This document shows, piece by piece, positions 42,457 through 52,147 of a stretch of 64,000 bases of DNA (position 1 is its first letter; each line of letters starts with the position of its first letter). The position numbers and the translations under genes were made by a program. The notes under the pieces are model-generated. The model had not been told where the DNA came from. It worked only from the letters and a program-made list of their open reading frames with translations, and did no database searches. Origin of the DNA: Oscillatoria acuminata PCC 6304 (GTDB lineage: Bacteria; Cyanobacteriota; Cyanobacteriia; Cyanobacteriales; Laspinemataceae). The stretch covers positions 310,001 to 374,000 of the forward strand of contig NC_019693.1 in the NCBI RefSeq assembly GCF_000317105.1. Direction: 5' to 3'.

Positions 42457-43782
42457 ATGGATAACAACAACTTAGAAATAGTCGAGAAGATTCGTCAGCA
42501 ATTTGATAGGGGTCCCTATCCCAGAATACCCCTAGAAGATTCTCCAAAAGAAGACTATAACTTTTTATATATTCATAATATAGTTACTCCTTTTTATCTT
42601 AAAAATAGAAAAATTTTTCCCGGAGAAAAAAAAGTTATTTTAGATGCTGGTTGCGGAAGTGGGTATAAAGCATTAGCATTAGCGGAAGCAAATCCAGGAT
42701 CTAAAATTGTTGGAGTTGATATTTCTGAGGTGTCGGTAAATTTAGCCCAAAAGCGATTGGAATATCATGGGGTTGAAAATGCTGAGTTCCATGTATTGGA
42801 TATTGAGAACTTGGAGAGTTTAGGACTCGAATTTGACTATATTAACGCCGACGATGTTTTATATTTGATTCCAGATTTAGTGGCTGGGTTGCAGTCGATG
42901 AAAGCAGTTCTAAAACCAGAGGGAATAATTAGAGGCAATCTTCATAGTGCCTTACAGCGCTCTAACTATTTCCGTGCCCAAAACCTTTTCAGAATGATGG
43001 GGTTAATGGATGAAAATCCCGGGGAATTGGAAATAGAAATAGTCCGAGATACTATGATAGCCATAAAGGATGATGTGTGGCTAAAAAAGACGACATGGAC
43101 CAATGAGAAATCCGAGGACGAAGAGTTCTTTTTGGCAAATTATTTATTGCAGGGTGATAAAGGTTATACTATTCCAGAAATGTTTGAAGCATTACACCAG
43201 GCTAACCTAGAATTTATCAGTATGGTAAATTGGCGGCAATGGGAACTGCTTTCTTTATTTAAAGAACCAAATAATTTGCCAGCTTTTCTCTCGATGAGCT
43301 TACCGGAAATTTCTATTCAAGAGCGGCTGCATCTGTTTGAACTATTACACCCTATTCATCGGCTGCTCGACTTCTGGTGCGGACATCCTACTGTTGAGCA
43401 AAACCCTGTATCCGTTTCAGACTGGAGCGACTCAGACTGGCGACGAGCCAAGGTCCACCTCCATCCTCAGATCAAAACTAACCCAGTTAAGGAAGACCTG
43501 ATTCAGAGCATTACTTATCAACGACCTTTTCAAATCAACCGCCATCTTTCAAGCCACACATCAGATCCTCTGATGCTGGGAAGCAGTATCGCTACTTGTC
43601 TCCTGCCACTGTGGGAGGGAACACAGACTGTCTCATCATTAGTAGAACGTTGGCTCCAGGTCAGATCAATCGATCCGGTGACCTTGGAAGCCGTGAGTGA
43701 AAAGAGGGCCTTTGAAGAAGTCAAAGATCTGTTAATGACGCTAGAACTGTTTATATACGTGCTTTTGCAGCAATCTGCTTGA
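42457..43782 (+). CDS. class I SAM-dependent methyltransferase
   Basis: A 441-residue protein opening the glycan island. An N-terminal RGPYPRIPLEDSPKEDYNFL leads into a class I methyltransferase, with SAM motif I LDAGCGSGYKALALAEA (about residues 67-85), VGVDIS, and motif near NADDVLYLIP. A long C-terminal helical part (about 230-441, ending with EVKDLLMTLELFIYVLL) has no clear family. Such proteins recur in cyanobacteria near TPR-type glycosyltransferases. The substrate is unknown; a role in methylating a glycan or protein partner is inferred from the context. It is 109 bases before the pilin gene on the same strand. Confidence 0.8.
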   Translation: MDNNNLEIVEKIRQQFDRGPYPRIPLEDSPKEDYNFLYIHNIVTPFYLKNRKIFPGEKKVILDAGCGSGYKALALAEANPGSKIVGVDISEVSVNLAQKRLEYHGVENAEFHVLDIENLESLGLEFDYINADDVLYLIPDLVAGLQSMKAVLKPEGIIRGNLHSALQRSNYFRAQNLFRMMGLMDENPGELEIEIVRDTMIAIKDDVWLKKTTWTNEKSEDEEFFLANYLLQGDKGYTIPEMFEALHQANLEFISMVNWRQWELLSLFKEPNNLPAFLSMSLPEISIQERLHLFELLHPIHRLLDFWCGHPTVEQNPVSVSDWSDSDWRRAKVHLHPQIKTNPVKEDLIQSITYQRPFQINRHLSSHTSDPLMLGSSIATCLLPLWEGTQTVSSLVERWLQVRSIDPVTLEAVSEKRAFEEVKDLLMTLELFIYVLLQQSA

Positions 43783-43890
43783 GGAAAAAATTTTTTTTTG
43801 ATGAAGGTGATATGAAAGTTTCAGAAGGTGGGTAAGTTAGCTTCAGGAGTTAGAAAGCAAGCATCCTACACCCCAAGGAGACATATTCTT

Positions 43891-44406
43891 ATGAAGACCG
43901 AATTTAAAGCCAAGTTCCTACAACACATCAACCTCAAAAAGCGTGAAGAAGGTTTCACCTTAATTGAACTGCTCGTCGTTGTTATCATCATCGGTATTTT
44001 GGCTGCTGTCGCGTTACCTTCTCTACTTAGCCAGACCAACAAGGCCAAACAGGTGGAAGCTAGAAACAACGTGGGTGCTATGAACCGAGCACAACAAGCG
44101 GTTTACTTGGAGCAAAATGATTTTGCCACATCAATGGCACAATTAGGAGTAGGAATTCCAACGGCAACAGTCAACTTCAAATACTCATTTAACCGAGCCA
44201 GTGCCACCAACGTGGGAAACATTGCCACAGCACGATTGGTCAACCTGAAGCCTTACTCTGGTTTGGTATGGACAGAGGTCATCAACAATCAAAGTACGAC
44301 CCAAGCCATTCTATGTGAGGCTAAAGATCCAGCGATAGCTACGGATACGGCTCCCGCAGTCAATGCTGGTAAAACTTGTGGAGCTATGGTTACCCTTGGT
44401 CAATAA
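43891..44406 (+). CDS. pilA: type IV major pilin-like protein
   Basis: A 171-residue prepilin with a class III leader: basic KKREEG followed by mature FTLIELLVVVIIIGILA. The G/F cleavage site and Glu5 of the mature helix are intact, so PilD-type peptidase should process it. Two Cys near the C-terminus (AILCEAK and KTCGAM) fit a disulfide-closed D-loop. AAGGAG precedes the ATG by 11 bases, which decides the start over 21 upstream codons. Cyanobacterial pilins are glycosylated in some species, and this one is embedded in a glycosyltransferase island. A perfect palindrome follows. Confidence 0.92.
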   Translation: MKTEFKAKFLQHINLKKREEGFTLIELLVVVIIIGILAAVALPSLLSQTNKAKQVEARNNVGAMNRAQQAVYLEQNDFATSMAQLGVGIPTATVNFKYSFNRASATNVGNIATARLVNLKPYSGLVWTEVINNQSTTQAILCEAKDPAIATDTAPAVNAGKTCGAMVTLGQ

Positions 44407-44460
44407 AGAAGCACTCGGTAGTAACTTCTGCCGGGTTTGACTAGGGATCAAACTACAGTG

Positions 44461-44510
44461 ATCAATAAATATAAGTGGGTAGTTTAAACTACCCACTTAT
44501 ATTTATTGAT
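44461..44510 (+). terminator. perfect 50-bp palindrome after pilin gene
   Basis: A 25-bp arm (ATCAATAAATATAAGTGGGT, then AGTTT) is followed directly by its reverse complement with no spacer. It is 55 bases after the pilin stop and is probably its terminator and mRNA 3' stabiliser. Confidence 0.8.
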
Positions 44511-44893
44511 GTTTGCTAGATTTCCCTAGACTTTAGTAGGTAGAGATTCCGAGTATTTGAGGTATTTTTATTTCCGCTCCTTCCTTGGTCGTTAGTGTGG
44601 CTGTTCAACTAGAGTTGAGTTGTAGATCAAAGGGAACAGAAACTGGGCTTCTTTACTCTAGCATACATTGGTACTACCTTTCAGAGTTTTTGTCAAGAAA
44701 CCCGGTTGCTCAACTCTACTGTATGGAGCTACTAGGGCATCCGGGTAGCTCTTAGGTCAAAAGGACAATAATCCCGCTGTTTTGCCATAATTTCTTGCTT
44801 TCTTTGTAAAGATTTGCTCAAAAAACCCCGTTGTCTTTCCTGTACTTCACTGACAACCCAGCGGGATCCACCCAATGATTATTTTTAAAACTT
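44511..44893. other. intergenic region before the glycosyltransferases
   Basis: No gene visible. It carries an AGAAACCCGGTTGCT palindrome copy at 44696-44710. Pilin expression is separated from the downstream glycosyltransferases by the palindromic terminator. Confidence 0.5.
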
Positions 44894-47134
44894 ATGACAG
44901 TTAATTTTTTTTTAATAAACCACCCGGATTGGCAACAGGAAGCCCAGGGATTTATTATTCAAAAAGAGTATAGCAAAGCTGCCAGTTTGTATGAGCAAGC
45001 AGTTGAAGCAGAACCTCAGTTAAAATCCCATTACTGGTATCTCGGAACGATATTGCTCTTGCAGGGACAAGAAGTAGAAGCTCAAACGACTTGGCTGCTG
45101 GCAATGGTAGAGGGCGAACCCGAAGAAATAGATCTGTGGACAGCAGAATTGACCGAGGTTCTACAAGTCGAAGTAGCTCGGCAAGAAGCTCTGGAAGATT
45201 ACACAGCAGCTTGGCTGCTTCGATGCCACATCCGAGAAATTCACCCCACTGAGCTTTTCAACCTTTTACGTCTTATTGAACTAGCGGTCCAATTACAGCG
45301 GTTCACCGGAGAAGAACTAACAGATTGGAATGTTATAGAACGGCTTCATCAGCAGCAACCGGGCAGTTTAGAGGCTGATTTTCTCCTACCCGTTTTAAAG
45401 AAGGTTCTCGACACAAAGGTGCAGCACCCTTCCTTATTAGAGTTTGCAGCGCTCTGTATGCCGCACGTTCATCCGCACCCAAATTTTTTCGAGGTGATGC
45501 TGCCAGCAGCAATGGAATTGAGCTATTCCCTGCAACCGGCTAGGGCAGCATTTTTGATGGAATTGTGTCTGCGGATTGATGATTCGCATCCAGAAATCTG
45601 GCGACATCTGGCTACTTTTTACCAAGATGCTGGCTTCTACTCTTTAGGTATTGAGATGGCTCAAAGATGCTATTTTCTGGTGGACTCCCTGCCTGAAAAA
45701 GTTTTTGCGAATCACTTACGGCTTCGTGGACTGATGAGTGCGGGGGGATATTGGCAAGAAGCTCTTTCCACCTTAAAAGTGCAAGAGTCACTGCTGTGGA
45801 ATTTGACCGAAGCAGAGGCTGATCCTGTCTCCCATACCACCGTTTCTCGCTTGCTAACTTCGACCTTTTTTTTCCCCTACTTTCGAGATAATCCTCAGGA
45901 AAATAAACTCCTTCAGAATCGGGTATCGCAGCGCTGCCAGAATTATTTTCAAAGCTTTGCCCCCGAAGCGGTAGAACGCTACCATCAGCACCGCCGCGCA
46001 TCTAAAGCAACGAAGACAAATCCTAGAAACAGGCCCTTGAAAATTGGATATATTTCCAATTGTCTAAGAAATCATTCAGTGGGTTGGCTAGCGCGATCGC
46101 TCTTTCAACATCATAACCCAGAACTGTTTGAGATTCATGCTTATTTTGTAGCTGGGGAGCTACATACCGCACAACCGATACACCAATGGTATCTGTCTCA
46201 GGTTCCCCATCCTCATCAAGTTGGTGTTGATAATGTGGAAATTGCCGATCGCATTCATCAAGATGACATTGATATTTTAATCGATCTCGATAGTCTTACC
46301 CTGGACATGACCTGTGAGGTGATGGCACTCAAACCGGCTCCAGTTCAAGTCACGTGGTTGGGGTGGGATGCCTCGGGTTTACCCGCCATTGATTACTTTA
46401 TTGCCGATCCGTATGTGTTGCCAGAAGAGGCTCAACATTACTATCCCGAAAAAATCTGGCGATTACCTCAAACTTATATTGCAGTGGATGGGTTTGAGGT
46501 GGGTGTACCCAATCTTCGCAGAGATCGCTTAAATATTCCCCAGGATGCAGTGGTCTATTTTAGCGGTCAGACAGGATACAAACGCCATCCCGATACCGCC
46601 CGACTGCAAATGCAGATTATCAAAGCAGTGCCGAATAGCTACTTTTTAATCAAAGGCTTTGCCGAACAGGAATCAATCAAAAGATTCTTTATTCAACTCG
46701 CAGAAGAAGAAGGAGTGGAGGGCGATCGCTTGCGATTTTTGCCACCGGCCCCCTCAGAAGCAATTCATCGTGCTAACTTAGGCATCGCCGATGTCGTCCT
46801 CGATACCTATCCCTATAACGGGGCAACCACTACCCTAGAAACCTTATGGATGGGTATTCCTGTGGTCACGAAAGTAGGGAAACAATTTGCCGCCTGTAAC
46901 AGCTACACCATGATGATGAATGTAGGGGTCAGTGAGGGGATTTCTTGGACTGATCAGGAGTATGTAGAATGGGGAATTAGACTAGGAAAAGATGCAAAAC
47001 TGCGCCAACACATATCCGGACGACTTCGGGCCTCTCGACAAACCTCCCCACTGTGGAACGGGAAACAGTTCACCCGAGAGATGGAAAATGCTTATGTGCA
47101 GATGAGGTTAAAATATCTGGAAACAATGGATTAA
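44894..47134 (+). CDS. TPR - GT41 (SPINDLY/OGT-like) glycosyltransferase 1
   Basis: A 746-residue protein: about 370 residues of irregular TPR-like helices, then a GT41 O-GlcNAc-transferase-like catalytic region. Recognisable blocks are the N-catalytic RPLKIGYISNCLRNHSVGWL (the catalytic-base His region), PAPVQVTWLGWDASGLPAID, and the UDP-sugar-binding DTYPYNGATTTLETLWMGIP. GT41 enzymes in bacteria modify proteins on Ser/Thr. It has a close tandem paralogue 53 bases downstream. Position right after the pilin gene suggests that the pilin or another surface protein is the acceptor; that is inference. The start has no strong ribosome site. Confidence 0.88.
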   Translation: MTVNFFLINHPDWQQEAQGFIIQKEYSKAASLYEQAVEAEPQLKSHYWYLGTILLLQGQEVEAQTTWLLAMVEGEPEEIDLWTAELTEVLQVEVARQEALEDYTAAWLLRCHIREIHPTELFNLLRLIELAVQLQRFTGEELTDWNVIERLHQQQPGSLEADFLLPVLKKVLDTKVQHPSLLEFAALCMPHVHPHPNFFEVMLPAAMELSYSLQPARAAFLMELCLRIDDSHPEIWRHLATFYQDAGFYSLGIEMAQRCYFLVDSLPEKVFANHLRLRGLMSAGGYWQEALSTLKVQESLLWNLTEAEADPVSHTTVSRLLTSTFFFPYFRDNPQENKLLQNRVSQRCQNYFQSFAPEAVERYHQHRRASKATKTNPRNRPLKIGYISNCLRNHSVGWLARSLFQHHNPELFEIHAYFVAGELHTAQPIHQWYLSQVPHPHQVGVDNVEIADRIHQDDIDILIDLDSLTLDMTCEVMALKPAPVQVTWLGWDASGLPAIDYFIADPYVLPEEAQHYYPEKIWRLPQTYIAVDGFEVGVPNLRRDRLNIPQDAVVYFSGQTGYKRHPDTARLQMQIIKAVPNSYFLIKGFAEQESIKRFFIQLAEEEGVEGDRLRFLPPAPSEAIHRANLGIADVVLDTYPYNGATTTLETLWMGIPVVTKVGKQFAACNSYTMMMNVGVSEGISWTDQEYVEWGIRLGKDAKLRQHISGRLRASRQTSPLWNGKQFTREMENAYVQMRLKYLETMD

Positions 47135-47187
47135 AAATGGTGTAAATAAGCCGGGAAGTATCGAGAGAAACAAAAAAAAAGACTGCT

Positions 47188-49422
47188 ATGACTAATCAAA
47201 GCAATACTAACAATCCGAATACTCCGGAAGAAGCCGCTTATCAATTTTGGAGGCAAGGAGACTACCAGAAGGCAGCAGATCAGTTTGAGGAAGCGATCTC
47301 GATTAATCCGATGCAAGTCTCCCATTACTGGCATTTGGGACTGATGCTGTTACTTCAAAAAAAGGAAGCCGAAGCTCAAATGGTATGGGCATTAGTCATG
47401 TCAGAAAACGAACCCGATAAGGTGGAGACCCCGAGGAGCCAATTGATTGACATATTGGAATCTGAAGCCAGTCGCCAAGAAAGTCTGGGGGAAATGCCTC
47501 AAGCGTGGTTAATCCGTGAATATATCAAAGGGTTAGACCCAGATAACTTAGACAATCTCTTACAAATCATCCCCCTTTCGATTGGCTTAAATAATTTAGA
47601 GGAAGAAGAGGATATTTTATGGCAAGTTATAACCCTCATTAAAAATCCAACCGATTTTCAATCCGAGGGGCACAAACTACTCGAAGTGTTACAGGATATT
47701 TTGAATTATCACCCCACTCACCCCGGAGTCATAGAGTTTGTAGAAACTTTACTTGAGTGCGGACTTGATTCTTCAGTTATTTATCAAATTATTTTCCAGA
47801 AAACTGCGGATTTTATAAATCAGCAAAGTTTACCCACTCAAGATATTATCAACTATGCCGAGCTTTGTCGGCGTTTAGAACCCAATCATCACCTCATGCT
47901 GGCGAGTTTGGCTGGATTATATCAAAAGGTAGGCAATTATTCAGAAAGCCTCAAAATGGCTGAAAATCTTGTCTATATTGCCCAAACACTTGAAGACCAG
48001 CTAAAAGGCTACTATTTAATTATCACAAGTTTACTCAAGATGGGGGGGGCTTGGAAACAAGTCTCTGAAGTTGCCCAAAAATATCAGGAGTTGCTGATTC
48101 ATCTGATTGAAACAGGGATTCCCATAGAACCCAATTTTTTTCTAGACTTGATGGGAACCCTCAGTTTTCATCCCTATTTGACCGATGTTCCGGAAAACAC
48201 ACATCAGTTTCGGAATCAATTTGCTGATTTTTATCAGAATAGGGTTAAAAAATATTTTAATCAAGAAGAAGAACTCTGGAGAATGCAACAGGTTCCGGGT
48301 GAATTAGAGCGGAGGTCTAAAGTTCTCAAAATTGGTTATTTGTCTAGTTGCTTTTATAGACATTCAGTGGGGTGGTTATCCCGATGGTTGTTTAAGTATC
48401 ACGATTCAAAACGATTTGAAGTTTATGGGTATTCTTTGCGACGCAATGATGATAATCTTCAAGCAAACATTGCTTATCTTACAAATTTTAGGGATTTATC
48501 AGGGGTAAATTCTCCTTTTGAAATTGCTGAATTAATCGGACGCGATCACCTCGATATTTTGGTGGATTTAGATAGTCTAACTCATCGATTCATCTCTCCA
48601 ATATTAGCCTTGAAGCCTGCACCAATTCAAGTGACATGGCTGGGTTCTGATGCTTCTGGTTTACCAGGGGTCGATTATTTTATTGCGGATCCTTACGTCT
48701 TGCCCGACTCGGCTCAAGATTATTATAGGGCTAAAATTGTGAGACTTCCCGAGATTTACGTCGCGGTGGATGGGTTTGAAGTCGGCGTCCCGACTTTGCG
48801 ACGGGATGAATTAGGGATTCCTGATGATGCCGTGGTGTATTTTAGTGGACAAACCGGCTATAAACGCAATCCTCAAAATGTCCGATTGCAACTGCAAATT
48901 ATTCAGGCAGTCCCGAATAGCTATTTCTTGATTAAAAGCAGCATAGCCGATCAGGAGTCGGTAAAAAGGTTTTTTGAGCAAATGGCTGAGGAAGAGGGAG
49001 TAAAGCGCGATCGCCTCCGATTTTTGCCCCCGGTTGCCTCGGAGGAAATTCACCGCGCTAATTTAGCGATCGCCGATGTGGTTCTGGATACTTATCCCTA
49101 CAACGGTGCAACAACAACATTAGAAACCTTGTGGATGGGTATTCCCCTAGTAACGCGGGTTGGCGAACAATTTGCAGCCCGTAATAGTTATACGATGATG
49201 ATGAATGTCGGTGTTAGCGAGGGAATAGCTTGGACGGATGAGGACTATGTGGCATGGGGAATTCGTTTAGGTACTGATACCAAGTTACGGGAAGAGATCT
49301 CTTGGCGACTGCGGCAATCTCAACAAACTTCCCCCCTATGGAATGCAGAAAAGTTTACAAGAGAAATGGAGATATCCTATCAGAAAATGTGGGATAATTA
49401 TCTCCAAAACAATAATCGTTAA
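47188..49422 (+). CDS. TPR - GT41 (SPINDLY/OGT-like) glycosyltransferase 2
   Basis: A 744-residue tandem paralogue of the upstream GT41 protein. The catalytic C-terminal half is nearly identical in its core (GVPTLRRDELGIP, VVYFSGQTGYKR, DTYPYNGATTTLETLWMGIP), while the TPR-like N-terminal half has diverged strongly. That asymmetry fits two enzymes using the same donor sugar but recognising different acceptors. The catalytic-base His (YRHSVGWL) is intact, so it should be active. It is the last gene on the plus strand before the minus-strand block. Confidence 0.88.
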   Translation: MTNQSNTNNPNTPEEAAYQFWRQGDYQKAADQFEEAISINPMQVSHYWHLGLMLLLQKKEAEAQMVWALVMSENEPDKVETPRSQLIDILESEASRQESLGEMPQAWLIREYIKGLDPDNLDNLLQIIPLSIGLNNLEEEEDILWQVITLIKNPTDFQSEGHKLLEVLQDILNYHPTHPGVIEFVETLLECGLDSSVIYQIIFQKTADFINQQSLPTQDIINYAELCRRLEPNHHLMLASLAGLYQKVGNYSESLKMAENLVYIAQTLEDQLKGYYLIITSLLKMGGAWKQVSEVAQKYQELLIHLIETGIPIEPNFFLDLMGTLSFHPYLTDVPENTHQFRNQFADFYQNRVKKYFNQEEELWRMQQVPGELERRSKVLKIGYLSSCFYRHSVGWLSRWLFKYHDSKRFEVYGYSLRRNDDNLQANIAYLTNFRDLSGVNSPFEIAELIGRDHLDILVDLDSLTHRFISPILALKPAPIQVTWLGSDASGLPGVDYFIADPYVLPDSAQDYYRAKIVRLPEIYVAVDGFEVGVPTLRRDELGIPDDAVVYFSGQTGYKRNPQNVRLQLQIIQAVPNSYFLIKSSIADQESVKRFFEQMAEEEGVKRDRLRFLPPVASEEIHRANLAIADVVLDTYPYNGATTTLETLWMGIPLVTRVGEQFAARNSYTMMMNVGVSEGIAWTDEDYVAWGIRLGTDTKLREEISWRLRQSQQTSPLWNAEKFTREMEISYQKMWDNYLQNNNR

Positions 49423-49471
49423 ATCACCCAAAACGGATTAATTGTTTATGAGTCTTGATTTAAAAGATAAA

Positions 49472-50455
49472 TTACAGGTCATAACCACTCAGGTACTCCC
49501 GAAGATTCTCAACAATAGGAAGTGTGCCTAAACCCTCTTGGACAAGTTGGGGAAATTTACCCAGAGTGTTCATGATAACAGGGGCATAATTATAATGTTT
49601 ATCTTCTTTACCATAGTGTAAAGTGAGATATTCCAACAATTCTAAAGAATAGTCTGGGAACTCCATGATGTCAGCAATACAAGCCAGTTTTAGGAGTCGC
49701 TCGGGGCTAGAAAAATGGGTTGCACTATTTTCTTGAATGAGATCCCGAAAATAAAACGCTTCTCCCCAAAGTAACTGCCCGGGATGAGTGCGTGAAAGCA
49801 GAGGCGATCGCTTGCGAGGTCGATAGGACGTCGCTAAATCAAATAGAGTAAAACCTTCCTTCCTAAGATAGCTATCCACATCCGCAAACAGAGGTTGATT
49901 TAAGTATAGCGGGGAAAACTCTACTTCCACTTGAACTGCTAAAACAGTGGTTTTTAAAACCCGAGAAGCTCCTTCTAAAACATCAAGATCTGCACCTTGA
50001 ACATCCACTTGCAGGAAATCGACTTCCTGAATGTCTGCTAATTCACAAAAGCTATCCAAAGTGGTTGTTTCAATTTCTAACGTAAAATCCAAATTTACTA
50101 ACTCTGAAAGTCCAGCAAACCGATCTAAGTAGGGTTCATTTGGTGGATACAAGGAACTACACATCGGGTCTTTGGTGACATAGAGGGTCGATTCACCCAC
50201 TGATCGACCTAATGCCAGGGGAATATGTTTTTCAGTCCAGTTAACTTGTCGAAGTTCTAGGTCTGCATTGGCGCGATCGCACGCATCTGGATCTGCATCA
50301 AACCCATAGATTGTCAATCGCGGCGCAAAAATACCCCACCCTTTATTAGCATAGTCATCTTCACTTTCTATTTTACGAGATCCAACATTACAGAGCGTCA
50401 TGTGAAGACGATCTAAATGTCCGCTCTTTTTTAAGCTTTCTAGAAAAACTGGCAT
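49472..50455 (-). CDS. FkbM family methyltransferase 1
   Basis: A 327-residue FkbM-type O-methyltransferase. The family motif is in VDFLQVDVQGADLDVLEGAS; TTLDSFCELADIQEVD precedes it. The SAM-binding N-terminal part is atypical (GFDADPDACDRANADLELRQ), but a full-length domain is present. AAGGA lies seven bases before the ATG. FkbM enzymes methylate sugar or polyketide hydroxyls, so methyl capping of the island glycan is plausible. It is last in the minus-strand block. Confidence 0.86.
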   Translation of the reverse strand: MPVFLESLKKSGHLDRLHMTLCNVGSRKIESEDDYANKGWGIFAPRLTIYGFDADPDACDRANADLELRQVNWTEKHIPLALGRSVGESTLYVTKDPMCSSLYPPNEPYLDRFAGLSELVNLDFTLEIETTTLDSFCELADIQEVDFLQVDVQGADLDVLEGASRVLKTTVLAVQVEVEFSPLYLNQPLFADVDSYLRKEGFTLFDLATSYRPRKRSPLLSRTHPGQLLWGEAFYFRDLIQENSATHFSSPERLLKLACIADIMEFPDYSLELLEYLTLHYGKEDKHYNYAPVIMNTLGKFPQLVQEGLGTLPIVENLREYLSGYDL

Positions 50456-50521
50456 AGTCTCTATCCTTCTTTTTTTTGTGAATCAACCTTCGAGAGGTTT
50501 TTGCTTGAATAATCAGGCGCT

Positions 50522-52102
50522 CTAATTGATGGGTAAAGCAATGAGATTTAACGGATTATGTCCATCCTCGTTTATCCTATCTATAGGAACCAAATCCTGG
50601 AGATAAGGTTGATACCAAAATAACTTATATCCTCTCTCGATGAGATAATCAGCGACAGGTTGGTTACTGCCTTGACTTCCGGCACGATTTTCATACAAAA
50701 TGACAGGTGCAAACTCTGATAAGATTCTTTCGCTCCCCACTAAAACTGAAAGTTCGTGACCTTCGGCATCAATTTTTAGAAAATTAACTTGAGTTAAATT
50801 TTCTTTTTCTATCAAGCTATCTAAGGTAAAGCAACGAACTGTTTCCAGAGATTCCAGTTTCATTCTTTCGGCTTGCTCGTGCGTGACAATTTCGTTAAGT
50901 TCACTGGCGTTGGACAGGGATAACAAGGCGGTTCCATTGTTATCACTGGCAGCCCCTGCACATATTTTGACTTGGTTTAATTGATTAATTTTAATGGTTT
51001 CTTGCAAACAATGAATACAGCACGAGAACGGTTCGATCGCGATCACTCGTCCTTGTGGACCTACCCGTTGGGCGGCACTAAAGGTATAGACTCCTATATT
51101 TGCGCCCACATCAATAACGGTCATCCCCGGTTTAATTGAATTCCGCCAGAATTCCATCTCTTTTTCAAACCAGTCTCCCTCTGCTAGTAAAACGCTAGTT
51201 ACAATGCTACGAAAGCTGGGTTCAACTGCTACAAGAATAGAATTTTCAAAGGGTAAATAAGTAAAGGGACTGTTGAGGGCGAGTTCCGTCCACTGCCACT
51301 CCCTGAAATCTGAAGTAGGTTGACGGCGATTACGCCCCATTTCTAACCAAAAATTCGCCACTTCGGTTTGTCCTAAATCTTGATAGGCAAGGTAGATGGC
51401 TTGGAGAATATGGGCTGAATCCGGTTCTATTTCTCTTGCTTTATGAAAATAGAGAATTCCTTCAAATTCATCTTTTATAAAATGGGAAATCCCTAGCTTT
51501 AAATATAAATTACTTGACGGCTGCAAAAATTGAGAGGCCAAGTAAAGCAATCGCTGTCCTTCTGTACTATAAAACCCTAACTCTGCGTGACAAAGGACTT
51601 CACTGAGTACAACCAGAGCTTGCCAATTTGAATTTTTTGCTTTTAAAATTTGATTTAATTTATGGTAATTATGAGTGCGTAATTTTGGGTGACTTGAGTA
51701 AATATAAACGAGACCTAGAGAGGGATTTTCTAAACTGATATAAGTAGGGTTTACGGCATTAATAAAAGTAGTGTAGGCAATATCCCTGGCTTGCTCCATA
51801 TTGCCAGTCATGGCAATCACTAGCGCCAAATGAGCTGCACAGAGGGGATGACCCTGCAAACTGAATCCTTTTTTTAAGGCGTCCACAGCCATTTCAAGAT
51901 AGATTTTTCGGAGGGATAAATCCTCGCACTGTTCTGCTTCAATCAATGCGAGGACGGCACAGTTATTCAAGTCGATCGCTGAAGTCGGTTCATCCCAATT
52001 GGTCTTTTCAAAAATGGGCAGGATTCGCGCCCAAGAATCTGCATTTAGAGTAGGGCAACCCGTTGTTAGGTAGACCAGATAGGTATCTCTATAATTTTCC
52101 AT
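50522..52102 (-). CDS. TPR - FkbM methyltransferase 2
   Basis: A 526-residue protein. The first ~290 residues are TPR-like helices, and the C-terminal ~210 form an FkbM methyltransferase, with SAM motif I VIDVGANIGVYTFSAAQ (about residue 340) and the family motif FLKIDAEGHELSVLVG. The TPR-to-catalytic fusion parallels the glycosyltransferases in the same island and suggests a shared acceptor-recognition strategy. It is 45 bases downstream of the large glycosyltransferase gene on the same strand. Confidence 0.86.
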   Translation of the reverse strand: MENYRDTYLVYLTTGCPTLNADSWARILPIFEKTNWDEPTSAIDLNNCAVLALIEAEQCEDLSLRKIYLEMAVDALKKGFSLQGHPLCAAHLALVIAMTGNMEQARDIAYTTFINAVNPTYISLENPSLGLVYIYSSHPKLRTHNYHKLNQILKAKNSNWQALVVLSEVLCHAELGFYSTEGQRLLYLASQFLQPSSNLYLKLGISHFIKDEFEGILYFHKAREIEPDSAHILQAIYLAYQDLGQTEVANFWLEMGRNRRQPTSDFREWQWTELALNSPFTYLPFENSILVAVEPSFRSIVTSVLLAEGDWFEKEMEFWRNSIKPGMTVIDVGANIGVYTFSAAQRVGPQGRVIAIEPFSCCIHCLQETIKINQLNQVKICAGAASDNNGTALLSLSNASELNEIVTHEQAERMKLESLETVRCFTLDSLIEKENLTQVNFLKIDAEGHELSVLVGSERILSEFAPVILYENRAGSQGSNQPVADYLIERGYKLFWYQPYLQDLVPIDRINEDGHNPLNLIALPIN

Positions 52103-52147
52103 CGGTTAATTCAACTGAACGACATTGTTAACAGGTAATCTATGGTT

